From NCBI GenBank assembly GCA_009922615.1, contig RFVF01000025.1, positions 1 to 62,189 on the forward strand: a stretch of 62,189 nt of DNA, read 5' to 3'. Source of the DNA: Pseudomonadota bacterium (lineage in GTDB: Bacteria > Verrucomicrobiota > Verrucomicrobiia > Limisphaerales > SXTU01). Shown one piece after another: positions 1 through 9,051 of the stretch (positions within the stretch are counted from its first letter, which is position 1; every line of letters begins with the position of its first letter). A program made the position numbers and the translations under genes. The notes under the pieces are model-generated. The model was not told the DNA's origin, ran no database searches, and saw only the letters and a list, made by a program, of their open reading frames with translations.

Positions 1-193
1 CGAGGAAGAAGACAAGCGGGAGCTGGAGCTTGTTGACCTTCGCGCCGCCTTCGCGGGAGAGGACTGCGAATTGCCACAGCATCAGGCTCGACACCTCGCG
101 CCGCCGGTAGCGGTTGCGCAGGATGTAAATGGCAGCCAACGCCGGAAGCGCGGCAGCGGCCATCAGCGCGAGTGGGTAGGTGAGGAAAGGCAT
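1..193 (-). CDS. BatA-like membrane protein, N-terminal fragment (runs off window)
   Basis: The first 64 codons are visible and the gene continues past the left edge. The translation starts MPFLTYPLALMAAAALPALA, a hydrophobic segment, followed by a short basic stretch (RNRYRRRE) and a second hydrophobic segment near residue 58. This is the usual N-terminus of BatA/aerotolerance-type proteins, which sit in the inner membrane and are encoded with MoxR ATPases and DUF58 proteins. It begins 7 bases after the stop of the DUF58 gene and is the last visible gene of the operon. Family assignment rests on the N-terminal pattern plus the neighbour; the von Willebrand or C-terminal part cannot be seen. 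Confidence 0.7.
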   Translation of the reverse strand, partial: MPFLTYPLALMAAAALPALAAIYILRNRYRRREVSSLMLWQFAVLSREGGAKVNKLQLPLVFFL

Positions 194-199
194 TGCAAC

Positions 200-1066
200 T
201 TAAGCAGGCACCAGCAACTGCGCCTCTTCCAACGCGGGCAGGCTTGCGTCCAGCTTCTCCGCCACGAGCGAGACGAAGCGCGCGCCGGTCTGGCGGCAGG
301 CGGCGTCCCAGCTTTCGCGGTGACGAGCGAGGGCGTCGCGGAACTGCGCGGCGACGGTGGCGTCCACGAAGATTTCGCGCTCCTCGCCGGTCTCGCTGTC
401 CACGAGCTGGATGTTACCGTGCTCCGGCGGCTCGGTGTCGGCTTGGGCGAGGAGCTGCACGACGAAGACGGCGGCGGCTCCGTCGGCGAGGCGGCGCAGG
501 ATGGTGAGCGGCTCGACGGGCCACATGAGATCGCTGATGAGCACGCGGATGCCGAGGCGGCGCAGGCGTGGCGGGAGGATGCCGAAGGCTTCGTCGAGCG
601 GGCGGCGGCTAGTAAAGGCGAGGCCGTCCCACGCGGAGGGAAGCATCGTGTCGTTGGCGGCGCGCTGGAAGCCATCGCCGGCAAGCCACGTGGCGTGCGT
701 GCAATGGCCGTTCTCCGCTGCGGTGCCGAGGAGCGCGGCGAGGCGGAGCGTAGCGCCGGACTTGGGCGTGTTGTCCAAAGCCATCGAGCGCGAGGCGTCG
801 AGGACGAGATCGAGGTGGGGGTTTACCTCTTCGCGGAAGAGTTTGATGGTGAGCCGGTCGGTGCGGGCAAAGACGTTCCAGTCAATCGTGCGGAGGTCGT
901 CGCCGGGCTGGTATTCGCGGTAGTCCTGAAAATCAATCGAGGTGCCCGCGCGACGGCCGAGCTGGCTGCCGGTCGTGCCCGCAAGCGCCGTCTGCGGCAC
1001 CGCGAGCGCGTAACGCTGACCGAGCGCTTCGCCAGCGAGCAGCGAATCGCGGAAGGGCGGGTTCAT
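200..1066 (-). CDS. DUF58 domain-containing protein
   Basis: A 288-residue protein starting MNPPFRDSLL. The DUF58 hallmark is clear: DFQDYREYQPGDD, RTIDWNVFARTD, KLFREE, then a vWA-like strand with DASRSM (roughly residues 45-100). DUF58 proteins accompany MoxR AAA+ ATPases and BatA-type membrane proteins and are thought to help assemble or activate envelope complexes; no enzymatic activity is established. The ATG at 1064-1066 overlaps the TGA of the upstream gene as ATGA, implying translational coupling. A longer frame extends upstream but only shadows the next gene. No MoxR gene lies in this window. Confidence 0.88.
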   Translation of the reverse strand: MNPPFRDSLLAGEALGQRYALAVPQTALAGTTGSQLGRRAGTSIDFQDYREYQPGDDLRTIDWNVFARTDRLTIKLFREEVNPHLDLVLDASRSMALDNTPKSGATLRLAALLGTAAENGHCTHATWLAGDGFQRAANDTMLPSAWDGLAFTSRRPLDEAFGILPPRLRRLGIRVLISDLMWPVEPLTILRRLADGAAAVFVVQLLAQADTEPPEHGNIQLVDSETGEEREIFVDATVAAQFRDALARHRESWDAACRQTGARFVSLVAEKLDASLPALEEAQLLVPA

Positions 1067-1773
1067 TCCTTCTTCTTTTTCGTGTCCGGGTCCGGCTTGA
1101 TTTTCGTCAGGTCCGGCAACTCGGGATCCTTCATGGCAGCGTCCGGTGCGGCGGCTGGTTTGAGATTGCGCGGGGCGAGTTGTGCTGGGTCTGCCGCGGC
1201 GGCAGGAGGCGCGGGCTGCGGGGCGACGGTGAATTTGCGTGGTTCGCGTAAAACCGGAATGGGTTTGCCAATCTGCCAGTAGCGCGCCAGCAGCAACAGC
1301 ATCAGCAGGAACAACCCTACCAACGCGCGCGCGAACGACCGCCGTCGCGCCGCCCGACGCTCGGCGAGCCGCCGGTCCAGTTCCGCCTGCGTGTCGCGAT
1401 CCAATTGCGCGGTAGACGGCGCGACTTTCGCCGCCGCCTCGATGCTCCGCCAATCCACGGAGGCATTCGGCCGAAACGTGAACAGGTAATAGTAGGACTG
1501 GCAGCCATCGGTCGCACAATACCCGCGCAACACCCGTGCCAGCCGTTCGTCCCCGACGGTTTCCGCCTGGGCTCCCAGGCCAAGCCGCAGCAAGTCCAGC
1601 GCGCTCAACTTGGTTTCGCAATGCTGGCAGCGCACCGCGACGTGGGACGTGAGGAAATCCACCCGGTCGGTCTCGGCGATGCGGGCTTGTGCGAGCCGGA
1701 CGACTACGTTGACCAGCGTGGCGGGCACCTGATCGAGGTGGATAGGCAGCGAAGATGAGGTGGGATTGGCCAT
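1063..1773 (-). CDS. Hypothetical single-pass membrane protein with Cys-pair motifs
   Basis: A 236-residue protein of unknown function. The N-terminal half carries a CQHC pair (residues about 49-52) and two further cysteines in RGYCATDGCQSYYY, a plausible zinc-binding knuckle. A very basic stretch (RRLAERRAARRRSFAR) precedes one strong transmembrane segment (ALVGLFLLMLLLLARYW). The C-terminal tail is rich in Ala, Pro and Lys and looks disordered. It lies between the pseudopilin and DUF58 genes, 6 bases after the former, and overlaps DUF58 by ATGA, so it probably belongs to the same membrane-associated unit. I do not recognise a named family. Confidence 0.75.
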   Translation of the reverse strand: MANPTSSSLPIHLDQVPATLVNVVVRLAQARIAETDRVDFLTSHVAVRCQHCETKLSALDLLRLGLGAQAETVGDERLARVLRGYCATDGCQSYYYLFTFRPNASVDWRSIEAAAKVAPSTAQLDRDTQAELDRRLAERRAARRRSFARALVGLFLLMLLLLARYWQIGKPIPVLREPRKFTVAPQPAPPAAAADPAQLAPRNLKPAAAPDAAMKDPELPDLTKIKPDPDTKKKKE

Positions 1774-1779
1774 GGCAGC

Positions 1780-2664
1780 TCACTGGGGTTTATACCAAAC
1801 CCATTCCTTCGTGGGTTCGTAGGGAAAGTAGGGATCCGTCCGCAAGGAATCGCTGAAGTCGTGCATCGCCACGTGTCCATCGGTGAACAGAATCGGCGAC
1901 ATGAACCGGCCGGGTGCGAGCGCGGGGTCGGGAAACTCGACCAGGCCACCGAAGCCAACGCGGTGCCACTGCGACCACAGCATCAGTGGAATTCCCGGTT
2001 TGTTATACGGATGCGCCGGAGGTTCGTGAAATTCGATGTAGCGTGATGGTTCATCCACCCACCCTTCCGGCTTGCCAGCCATGCCGCGCAACGGATCCGC
2101 TTGAGACAAGAGCGTGATGTTGGTGCTGGGATTTCCAGAGAATGGCGCGATCAAGTTGCCCGCGTTGTAATGATAGCTGCTGCCCACCATGTCCCACGCG
2201 GAGGGAAATGCGTCGTGCACCACACAGCCGGGTGCATCCGACAGGCACGTCATGCCCCGGTCGTTCGGGCAGCGAAACGTGTTCGTATTGCCGGTGTAGA
2301 GATTGAGCGGCCGAGCCTTCGAGGAAGGATACCAGTCAAAAAAATGCGGGTGCGTATCGCTCGGTTCCTGGCCGCCCATGGCATATTGCGCATTCTTGTT
2401 CAGGTTGAGCTGACCGACCGGCGGATTGGGATCGCGAACGAATTTGCGGGGAAAACGCCCCGCCGCGTCATCCGTGTATAGCTTCGCCGCTGTGCCGATC
2501 TGCCGGAGATTGTTCAAGCAGGCCGTTTCCCGCGCGCGCTCCTTGCTCTGGCCCAGCGAGGTGAGCATCAGACTCACGAGCACGCCGATGATGGCGATGA
2601 CCACCAGCAGTTCGATCAGGGTGAACGCAGCCGGACGAAGCGAACGATTACACCATGTGTTCAT
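1780..2664 (-). CDS. H-X9-DG type pseudopilin-like protein (prepilin N-terminal methylation domain)
   Basis: A 294-residue protein with a classic type IV prepilin N-terminus: a short basic leader, then [20 protein letters not shown], with Glu at mature position 5. The body holds the LNNLRQIG segment after the helix and, near the C-terminus, [11 protein letters not shown], the DG-H region typical of this family, which is hugely expanded in Verrucomicrobiota and Planctomycetota. Such proteins should be processed by a prepilin peptidase and assembled by type II secretion or type IV pilus machinery. The start ATG overlaps the stop of the ABC permease gene as ATGA, so it is translated with an ABC/DUF58 operon instead of with pilus genes. 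Confidence 0.9.
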   Translation of the reverse strand: MNTWCNRSLRPAAFTLIELLVVIAIIGVLVSLMLTSLGQSKERARETACLNNLRQIGTAAKLYTDDAAGRFPRKFVRDPNPPVGQLNLNKNAQYAMGGQEPSDTHPHFFDWYPSSKARPLNLYTGNTNTFRCPNDRGMTCLSDAPGCVVHDAFPSAWDMVGSSYHYNAGNLIAPFSGNPSTNITLLSQADPLRGMAGKPEGWVDEPSRYIEFHEPPAHPYNKPGIPLMLWSQWHRVGFGGLVEFPDPALAPGRFMSPILFTDGHVAMHDFSDSLRTDPYFPYEPTKEWVWYKPQ

Positions 2665-4211
2665 AGGGGAGGCGGGGTGACGGGCGCGGCAGGCTCAGCG
2701 CGCGGGACCGGTTGGAAGGCGTGGAGTTGCTGACGAAACCAGCTCAGGTTGATGACCAAGCCCAGCGCGGCGAGGAACACCGCGCAGAGCTGGTGATCGG
2801 CGATGAATGCGCGGTCCTTCAAGGCGAAGACGTTGAAAATGTTGCCCAACTGACGCTCTTGCAGTGCGTCCCACGAAAGCCGGTTGACGAAGAAGAGAAC
2901 CAAGTTGGGCACGATGGCCCACAGGGCGGGCAACGCCACGCTGCACAACCCGGCGAAGATGGGCGACCGGTGTGGCTGAAACCGGCGGTGGATGAACAAG
3001 CCAAACAGCGCGTAGGCCAACGTGTAGAGAAACAACACGCCGGGAACCCAGGCAAAAAAGAATTCGTCACCCGTCGTCACCCATGCGGCCCGCCCCCGGC
3101 CGGCCGCCGCGCTGCCAAGGAGATTCAACCAATCGGTTTGAGTCGCCAGAGCCCCCAACAGCACGGTCGCCACGCTCAACATACACGCCCACGCCAAGCC
3201 CCCCGCCGAGCCGCTATAAAAGAAAAAGGCCAGCGCCCGCTTCATCGGGTTGATTGGGATCGTGCGCCGGATGCGCAGGCTCACGTCATCACCTTCGCTC
3301 ACCGCGATCAGCAATGCCACGATTAGCCCCCCCGTCACCACGCTGGACCAAGAGTTCATCGGCTCCAATGAACCACCGGACACCGACCATGCCACCGCCA
3401 CCCCGAGCGTCAGCAGCCACGTGCCGGTGAGATAGGCCCGCAAGGGCAAGGCGCGGTTGGCAGACGGCGGCGAAACCAGTGCGATGGCCGCCAGGTGAAA
3501 AAAACCAAACAGCAGCAAGCCCAGCAACAGCGCACTCAGCGTCGGCCCCCAAAAGTCCCAAGTGCCCAGCCGGCTGCCGACACCCTCGCGCATCATTTCC
3601 GAGGACATCGCGACCATCATGCCCACCAGGCTCATCATGAACATTCCCGAAGGTGCCCCCACGAGGATTTTCAAGCCCTTGCTCGCGGGCAGACAGGACA
3701 GAAAAATCGCCGCCTGCAACGAAAGCACCGACAGCAGAAACGCAATCGTCAGCAAAACAAACACCGTCGGCAGGTCAATGCCCCGCAGCAGATTCGTGAA
3801 CACCATGAACGGCGCGCACACGCTGAAGAACAGCACGGTCAGATAAATTCCGCAGAGGAGTTTGCCCCGGATGATGCGCGCCGGACTGAGCGTGGTGATG
3901 TAGAGCATGTCCACGTTGCCCTCCTGCCGCTCCGCCGTGAGCCGGCCCGCCACGTAAATCGGGATGAAGAAAAAGCCCACGACGCTCAACACCGGCAAGA
4001 AGACCTGAAAAATGTCGCGCCCCAATGCCTGGTTGGGATTGATCGTGAAACTCTCGCCCAGCAAAAAACCCACCGTAACGAAGAACAGGATGGTGAGGAA
4101 CACGAGCAGCATCCCCGTGATCGCCCAGCTCCGCACGGCCTGCCGGAGTTCCTTCACGACGATGGGATTGGGCTCCCACGTGCGCCAGTTGGAGAGAGTG
4201 GGGAGATTCAT
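2661..4211 (-). CDS. ABC-2 type transporter permease
   Basis: A 516-residue polytopic membrane protein starting [24 protein letters not shown]. The [14 protein letters not shown] start is typical of ABC-2 permeases that begin with a short cytoplasmic segment, followed by about twelve hydrophobic segments. The sequence [31 protein letters not shown] (given here only as a landmark; residues about 88-118) is the conserved ABC-2 coupling loop. The partner ATPase lies directly upstream at 4318-5247. The substrate is unknown. A 106-base gap with dispersed repeat sequence separates it from the ATPase, the only sizeable gap in this operon. Confidence 0.88.
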   Translation of the reverse strand: MNLPTLSNWRTWEPNPIVVKELRQAVRSWAITGMLLVFLTILFFVTVGFLLGESFTINPNQALGRDIFQVFLPVLSVVGFFFIPIYVAGRLTAERQEGNVDMLYITTLSPARIIRGKLLCGIYLTVLFFSVCAPFMVFTNLLRGIDLPTVFVLLTIAFLLSVLSLQAAIFLSCLPASKGLKILVGAPSGMFMMSLVGMMVAMSSEMMREGVGSRLGTWDFWGPTLSALLLGLLLFGFFHLAAIALVSPPSANRALPLRAYLTGTWLLTLGVAVAWSVSGGSLEPMNSWSSVVTGGLIVALLIAVSEGDDVSLRIRRTIPINPMKRALAFFFYSGSAGGLAWACMLSVATVLLGALATQTDWLNLLGSAAAGRGRAAWVTTGDEFFFAWVPGVLFLYTLAYALFGLFIHRRFQPHRSPIFAGLCSVALPALWAIVPNLVLFFVNRLSWDALQERQLGNIFNVFALKDRAFIADHQLCAVFLAALGLVINLSWFRQQLHAFQPVPRAEPAAPVTPPPL

Positions 4212-4215
4212 ACCT

Positions 4216-4317
4216 GTGACTCCTTCCTACTCCTACTCTCAATCGTAATCCTGCTCTCTTCCTGCCCCGGGCGAACCGCAGGGGAAGGAATAATATTAGG
4301 AGCAAGAGTAAGAGCGT
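4216..4317. repeat. Dispersed intergenic repeat-like segment within the ABC operon
   Basis: The gap between the ABC permease and ATPase genes consists of low-complexity CTCCTACTCTCAATCGTAATCC-like sequence (landmark only) followed by an approximately inverted GGAGCAAGAGTAAGAGC. A related string, with CGTAATCCTAATCTTAATCC on the minus strand, occurs at about 10440-10476. I have seen such TAATC/AAGAG strings between genes in verrucomicrobial genomes, but that is recollection. Nothing else is visible in this gap. Confidence 0.4.
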
Positions 4318-5247
4318 TCACTGCACGCCTCCTTTGGTGACGTTCATGAAGATGTCCTCGAGGTTCGCCTTGCTCTGTTTGAACTCGGCGATCTTGAAAC
4401 CCTTGCCCACGAGGTTCGCGAGCAGCTCGCAGCCGGCCGATTCCTCGCCTTCCAACTCTAGCAACACCTCGCCGCTGACTTCACGGGCATTGATGACATG
4501 GGGTGTTTGCAGCAATTCCTTCACGAGCGCGGCCGCGTCGCCCAGCACACGGATGGCGAAAGCCCGGTGCGGCGTGCTCTTTTTCAAGACGTCCGCCACG
4601 GTGCCTGACTCCAGCAGTTTGCCCCGCTCGACGATGACCACACCGTTACAAATCTCCGTCAGTTCCGTGAGAATGTGCGAGCTGATGAGGATGGCCTTGT
4701 TCTGCGTGGCCAGCACCATGAGCAGCTCGCGCAACTCGACGCGTGCACGCGGGTCCAGGCCAGCGGCGGGCTCGTCAAGGATGAGCACATCGGGATTGTG
4801 AACCAGCGCGCGGCCCAGTGTGACGCGCTGCTTCATGCCCTTGGAAAGCGCCTTGAGATGCTTGTCGAGGATGCCGGTGACACCGGTGAATTCCTCGACC
4901 GCCCCAACCGCCTCGCGTCGCTTCGCGCCCTGCAAACCATACGCCCGCGCGTAAAAATCCAGATACTCATGCACGGTCACGTCGTTGTGCGCGGGCAGCG
5001 AATCGGGCACGTAGCCGACGCTGCGGCGCGCATACTCCGGTTCCTCGCGAACGGAGACGCCGTTGATGAGCACGTCACCCTCAGTCGGCTCCTCCAACGT
5101 GGCAATGACGCGCATCGTCGTGGTCTTGCCCGCGCCGTTGGGCCCGACGAAGCCGAAGACGTGGCCGTTGTCGAAGGAGAACGTGAAGTTGTCCACAGCC
5201 ACCGTCTTGCCGAAGCGTTTGTGCAGTCCGCGAACTTGAACTTTCAT
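4318..5247 (-). CDS. ABC transporter ATP-binding protein
   Basis: A 309-residue ATPase with Walker A GPNGAGKTT (residues 35-43), the signature LSKGMKQRV, Walker B VLILDEPAAGLD, and the H-loop ISSHIL. The C-terminal third, about 80 residues past the nucleotide-binding domain, matches the CcmA/YhaQ-type ABC ATPases that pair with ABC-2 permeases. It probably drives the permease encoded just downstream. The ATG overlaps the stop of the upstream membrane protein by ATGA (5244-5247), so three genes are coupled. Confidence 0.92.
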   Translation of the reverse strand: MKVQVRGLHKRFGKTVAVDNFTFSFDNGHVFGFVGPNGAGKTTTMRVIATLEEPTEGDVLINGVSVREEPEYARRSVGYVPDSLPAHNDVTVHEYLDFYARAYGLQGAKRREAVGAVEEFTGVTGILDKHLKALSKGMKQRVTLGRALVHNPDVLILDEPAAGLDPRARVELRELLMVLATQNKAILISSHILTELTEICNGVVIVERGKLLESGTVADVLKKSTPHRAFAIRVLGDAAALVKELLQTPHVINAREVSGEVLLELEGEESAGCELLANLVGKGFKIAEFKQSKANLEDIFMNVTKGGVQ

Positions 5248-7532
5248 TTCACGTCCTCCGGGCCGAGCAGGCCGATGATGGTTTGGCGGGCGCGGGTCTT
5301 GCCGGGGTTGCCGAGGCCGTTCTCGATGAACGGGGTTTCCGCCAGCACTGCGAGGTAGGTGCCCCGGCGGAGATAATTGATCGGCGTGCCGACCAGCGTG
5401 TCATGCGCGGCCGGCCAACTGCCTTGGTAGAGCGATGAAGGCATGATGGCTGATGTGGCCTGTGCCGAGGTCGAGTCCAACAACAGCGGGACATTCTGCC
5501 CCGCCCTAAGCGCTCCACCGGTGAAAATCTGCCCCTGTTCATCGCGCATCCACAGCTTCTGAATGTCCGCTCCCAAGCCATTCACTACCGTCACGCGCCC
5601 GTCTGGCAGTTTCTGCATCGTGATGCGCTCGCGGCGCGTCTCGGACTTGCGCAACGCGAAGTGAGCGGGAACGCGCGCCGTGACCCAGCCACGCGTGAGG
5701 TGCTGCGCTTGCGACAGTTCCAACTCGCGCGCGCTGCCGCCCTTGTAGCCGCTCAACTCTACGAGCGGCGTGACCTCGGTTTCGTGACTGTAGCGCAGGC
5801 CATCACCCGGCGTGAGTGGCGTGTAGAACGCCTGCCGCGCCAGCGTCGTCGCGCGGTGCGCGGCCTGGTCCAGCACGGTGATCGCCTCGGTGCGGGAACT
5901 CGGCGTGATGCCTTCGCTCAATAACGAGTAACCAAAGACGATGGCGCAGGTGACGAGGGAAATCACTGGAATGGTCCAGAGCATGGCCGTGCGGCGGTTG
6001 GCACGGGCGCAGAGAAATATGTTCAGCGGGCCAACGATCAAGATGAACGCCAGCATGATGAAGACGATGCCGCGCACGGGGATCTGGACGTTGTCGATCA
6101 CCGGAAACTCGTTGTTCGCGTTGCCCTCGGTGGGCATGGCTGACCACGGCTGCCCGGTCTTGCTCGTTGCGGTGCGAAGCAGTTCCACCTGGGCCCGGCT
6201 CAACGCAGACACGTTCACAGCATTAAGGAGCAGGCACTGTCCGAAACCGGCTAGGAAGTGATGATCGTCACCGAGCGGATGGTTCCCCGAAACGGAACTC
6301 CGCCATTCCTTCGGCAACTCTGCCAACCCCAGCACCGCCACCGCGCCGCCGACTTCGACGTAGCTCCACAGCGCGCTCTGCGTGGTCGGCGACATCGCGG
6401 CGAAATCCGTGCGCGAAATCACGATCAAGTCAAACGGCGTGAACGCCAGCCACGACTCGCTCCAGTTGCCTGCTTCCAACTCGCTGCGCAGCACCGTCGG
6501 GCCTTGATAGGCCGAGGCGGACGGACCACTCCGCATCCGCGTCGCCCACGTGCTGCTCGCGCGTGCGTCGGTCGCATAGGTGCTAGTCGAACCGTCGCTC
6601 AACTCCACCGCATCCACGCTCACTCGCCCTCCCGCCGATGATGCGTCCATGTTAAGGCGAACGGTCTGGATGGCGTTGGTCAATGCGGGCAACGGAATTT
6701 GCAGGAGGCTCACCGAGAAAGTGCGGTTCGCGCTGTTGGTCACCACGACGGTCGCAAGGTCCACACCGTCCGCACCTTTGAGCACGACGGTCTTGAACGC
6801 CTGATCGTAACCGAGCTTGTGGATGCGGAGAAATTTTGCTCCCGTCCGCAGCGGCTTGAAATCCACCTCCAACCACTCTGGCCCGCTGCGACTGCCCTCC
6901 GGCGCCCACGCGAACGGCTGCATCCCGCTGGAACCCCGCGGCACATTCGGCGCGCCCGTCGCCTGCTCCGCCGAGTAGGGTCCGGCGGGCGGACTCGCCA
7001 CCACGCCTCCGCGAAACGCCTTGTCCAAGTCATCGCTGTTTAAGCTGCGGCTCACGAGCACCGCGCGTGGGCCGCCGGGGATGCTAGCGTTGCGCTGCAT
7101 GTGCTGGTTGTTGCCCCCGCGCGGGATCGCGCCGCGATACCGCCCGTCCACGAACACCTCCACTTGGTTGTCGCCGTTGAGCAGGAGCGGCGGCTGCCAG
7201 AGCGTGACGCTCACGGTCGCCCCGGGGCTGACAGTGACGGTGCGACCGACGCGCCGCAGATTGTTGCCCCAATTGCCGTGCACCTGATGCGGCGTGGCGA
7301 GCGTGACCTTGCGCGTGCGGTCAGGGGACTGGTTCTCCACGGAAAAACGCATCTCCACGTAACCGTGGTAAGTCTGGCCTTGGAAGAAAACCTGCGGGGC
7401 GACCGCAATGTCATCGAAGCGCTCGGCTGCAGAAACGGCCGCAGCCAGCCCCAGCAACAGCGAAACCCACAGGACCGCGCGGTTCGCGCGCGGCGCGGTA
7501 ATTCGTAGTTGACGGGCGCTCCCTGCGGTCAT
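5244..7532 (-). CDS. Large exported/membrane protein of an ABC transporter operon
   Basis: A protein of about 762 residues. It begins MTAGSARQLRITAPRANRAV and then has a signal-like hydrophobic stretch (WVSLLLGLAAAVSAA). The first 300 residues look like extracytoplasmic beta-rich domains (FDDIAVAPQVFFQGQ, EVFVDGRYRG). Around residues 480-540 are two membrane segments with the phrase LIVGPLNIFLCARANRR. It resembles in outline the extracellular-plus-membrane accessory components found beside ABC-2 exporters, but I do not recognise a named family. An alternative ATG lies 36 bases upstream at 7568; I chose 7532 because it gives the shorter signal peptide. It overlaps the ATPase gene by ATGA. Confidence 0.75.
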   Translation of the reverse strand: MTAGSARQLRITAPRANRAVLWVSLLLGLAAAVSAAERFDDIAVAPQVFFQGQTYHGYVEMRFSVENQSPDRTRKVTLATPHQVHGNWGNNLRRVGRTVTVSPGATVSVTLWQPPLLLNGDNQVEVFVDGRYRGAIPRGGNNQHMQRNASIPGGPRAVLVSRSLNSDDLDKAFRGGVVASPPAGPYSAEQATGAPNVPRGSSGMQPFAWAPEGSRSGPEWLEVDFKPLRTGAKFLRIHKLGYDQAFKTVVLKGADGVDLATVVVTNSANRTFSVSLLQIPLPALTNAIQTVRLNMDASSAGGRVSVDAVELSDGSTSTYATDARASSTWATRMRSGPSASAYQGPTVLRSELEAGNWSESWLAFTPFDLIVISRTDFAAMSPTTQSALWSYVEVGGAVAVLGLAELPKEWRSSVSGNHPLGDDHHFLAGFGQCLLLNAVNVSALSRAQVELLRTATSKTGQPWSAMPTEGNANNEFPVIDNVQIPVRGIVFIMLAFILIVGPLNIFLCARANRRTAMLWTIPVISLVTCAIVFGYSLLSEGITPSSRTEAITVLDQAAHRATTLARQAFYTPLTPGDGLRYSHETEVTPLVELSGYKGGSARELELSQAQHLTRGWVTARVPAHFALRKSETRRERITMQKLPDGRVTVVNGLGADIQKLWMRDEQGQIFTGGALRAGQNVPLLLDSTSAQATSAIMPSSLYQGSWPAAHDTLVGTPINYLRRGTYLAVLAETPFIENGLGNPGKTRARQTIIGLLGPEDVK

Positions 7533-7663
7533 GCTGCACATGGGCCGGTTTGGATTTGGTGGGGCCATTGACCCCGAAAATCACCGGGTGGTCAACCAGA
7601 AGTTCACCGGAGCGGCGGCCTTGAAGCTTGCCATCAGCACTTCCCTTCGCTACCAGAGCGCGC

Positions 7664-8197
7664 ATGAAATTGCTCCGCCCTGCCCTGCTCTGTATCGCCA
7701 CCCTCATCCTCACCGCCGCCGCGCACGCCGCCGGCCCCGAGACCTTCAAGGTCAGTGAGTTCACCTTCAAACGCCCCGCCTCCTGGGAATGGGTCGAAGT
7801 CGCCTCAGCGATGCGCAAGGCGCAGTTGAAAGTCACCGCCAAGGACGCGAAGGAACCCGGCGAAGTGGTCTTCTTCTTCTTCGGCCCGCAGAGCGGCGGC
7901 ACCAAGGCCAACGTGGACCGCTGGCTCGGCCAGTTCGAGGAAGGCCGCGACAAGATCAACGCCAAGACCGAGGAGAAAACCGTCGGCAAGGTGAAGGTCA
8001 CCTACGTCTCCGCCGAGGGCACCTACAAGAGCGGCATGCCCGGCGCGGCCCCCACGCCCAAGCCCGGCTTTGCCTTGCTCGGAGCCATCGTGGAAGGCGA
8101 GGAAGGCAGCGTCTTCGTCCGCCTCACCGGCCCTGCCGCGCTGGCCAAAGGCGCGCGTGCCGACTTCGAGAAAATGATCGAGAGCGGGTTGAAATAG
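7664..8197 (+). CDS. Secreted protein of unknown function
   Basis: A 177-residue protein starting MKLLRPALLCIATLILTAAA with a clear Sec signal peptide cut near AHA-AGPE. The mature part is a single soluble domain beginning TFKVSEFTFKRPASWEWVE, like small secreted proteins whose first strand reads 'F..P..W'. Function unknown. It is divergent from the ABC operon at 7532, leaving 131 bases that should hold both promoters. The reading frame is open 36 bases further upstream, but the signal peptide sets the start at 7664. Confidence 0.8.
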   Translation: MKLLRPALLCIATLILTAAAHAAGPETFKVSEFTFKRPASWEWVEVASAMRKAQLKVTAKDAKEPGEVVFFFFGPQSGGTKANVDRWLGQFEEGRDKINAKTEEKTVGKVKVTYVSAEGTYKSGMPGAAPTPKPGFALLGAIVEGEEGSVFVRLTGPAALAKGARADFEKMIESGLK

Positions 8198-8228
8198 CGC
8201 CCCGAAATGCGGCATGCGCTCGTGCTGA

Positions 8229-8305
8229 GTAGTAATTAGTAGGAAGTGATTAGTGAGGTGCAGAGCCCAGGTGGCCCTCATCAGTAATTACTAATCCCTC
8301 TTGCC
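8229..8305. repeat. Intergenic imperfect inverted repeat
   Basis: Between the secreted protein and the membrane protein, GATTAGTGAGG is followed about 30 bases later by an approximately complementary CCCTCATCAGTAATTACTAATC-like segment (landmark only). The arms GATTAGT and ACTAATC pair exactly. It could fold as a hairpin ending the upstream transcript, but there is no T-run. Similar TAATTA/GATTAC strings occur near 37.2 kb and 57.9 kb. Confidence 0.4.
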
Positions 8306-8307
8306 CC

Positions 8308-8967
8308 ATGCGCTCCCTCGCCCAGCCGGCCGTGCTCTGGCGCGCAGCGATCGCCGGAGTTCTTACGGCCGCCGCTGGCTACCCGCGCCTCGCCAACTGG
8401 ACCCAGCGGCCTGACGCCCTATGGTTTCTCGACGCCGCGTTGGGCTGGGCCGGCTTCGTGATGTGGGCCGCCGTCCTCGCGTGGCATCGAGGCTACAGCG
8501 GACACGAGGTTTTCCCGCGCCAAATCCCCGGCCACCTCTGGTGGACCGCCGGGGCGCTCGGCGTGGGCGGCGCAATCATCTCCTATCACTGGGGCGACCC
8601 GCTGCTGCGCCAGCTTGCGCCCACCGACTTCCCGCGCACGCCCGGCGCTTGGGTGGAACACCTCCTCTTCAGCCTCGCGCTGGAACAAGTCTTCCTCTGC
8701 TTCGCGCCCGTGGCGTTCCTCGTGCGCCTCTGGCCCAACGTCAACGTCGCCGCGACCGGCACCGTGCTCTTCAGCCTCTTCGTCTTCACCCTGAAGCTGG
8801 ACGCCGGAGCCGCCGCCGTGCCCGGACTGGTGCTGGCGGGGATGTTCCTTTTCCGCGCACTGCACAGCGGGGTGACCGTGTGGCTCTACCTGCGTGGCGG
8901 CGCGTGGTTGGTGTGGTTCTTCGCCACCCTGCTGCTCACGCGACTGTGGTTTTCATTCGCGGGCTGA
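8308..8967 (+). CDS. Hypothetical polytopic membrane protein
   Basis: A 219-residue protein with about six hydrophobic segments. The segment WVEHLLFSLALEQVFLCFAP and the later LFRALHSGVTVWLYLRGGAW recall the layout of CPBP (CAAX protease and bacteriocin-processing) membrane proteins, where two glutamates and later histidines form the site. Here only one Glu (LEQVF) and one His are in place, so a catalytic CPBP role is doubtful. No further function can be assigned. It follows the secreted protein on the same strand after a repeat-bearing gap. Confidence 0.65.
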   Translation: MRSLAQPAVLWRAAIAGVLTAAAGYPRLANWTQRPDALWFLDAALGWAGFVMWAAVLAWHRGYSGHEVFPRQIPGHLWWTAGALGVGGAIISYHWGDPLLRQLAPTDFPRTPGAWVEHLLFSLALEQVFLCFAPVAFLVRLWPNVNVAATGTVLFSLFVFTLKLDAGAAAVPGLVLAGMFLFRALHSGVTVWLYLRGGAWLVWFFATLLLTRLWFSFAG

Positions 8968-9051
8968 CTCGCCCCCGCCCCCCCCCCATGAAAGTAGTCG
9001 GAACCCAAGTCGAATCCGACAGACAGAGCTAGTAGCCGCAGCTCCGTTCGA

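Noticed and set aside
71..1282. 403-residue plus-strand frame over the DUF58 gene
   Set aside because: It is the antisense shadow of DUF58 and its neighbour; composition is Ala/Gly/Arg-rich without any domain, typical of high-GC complementary frames.
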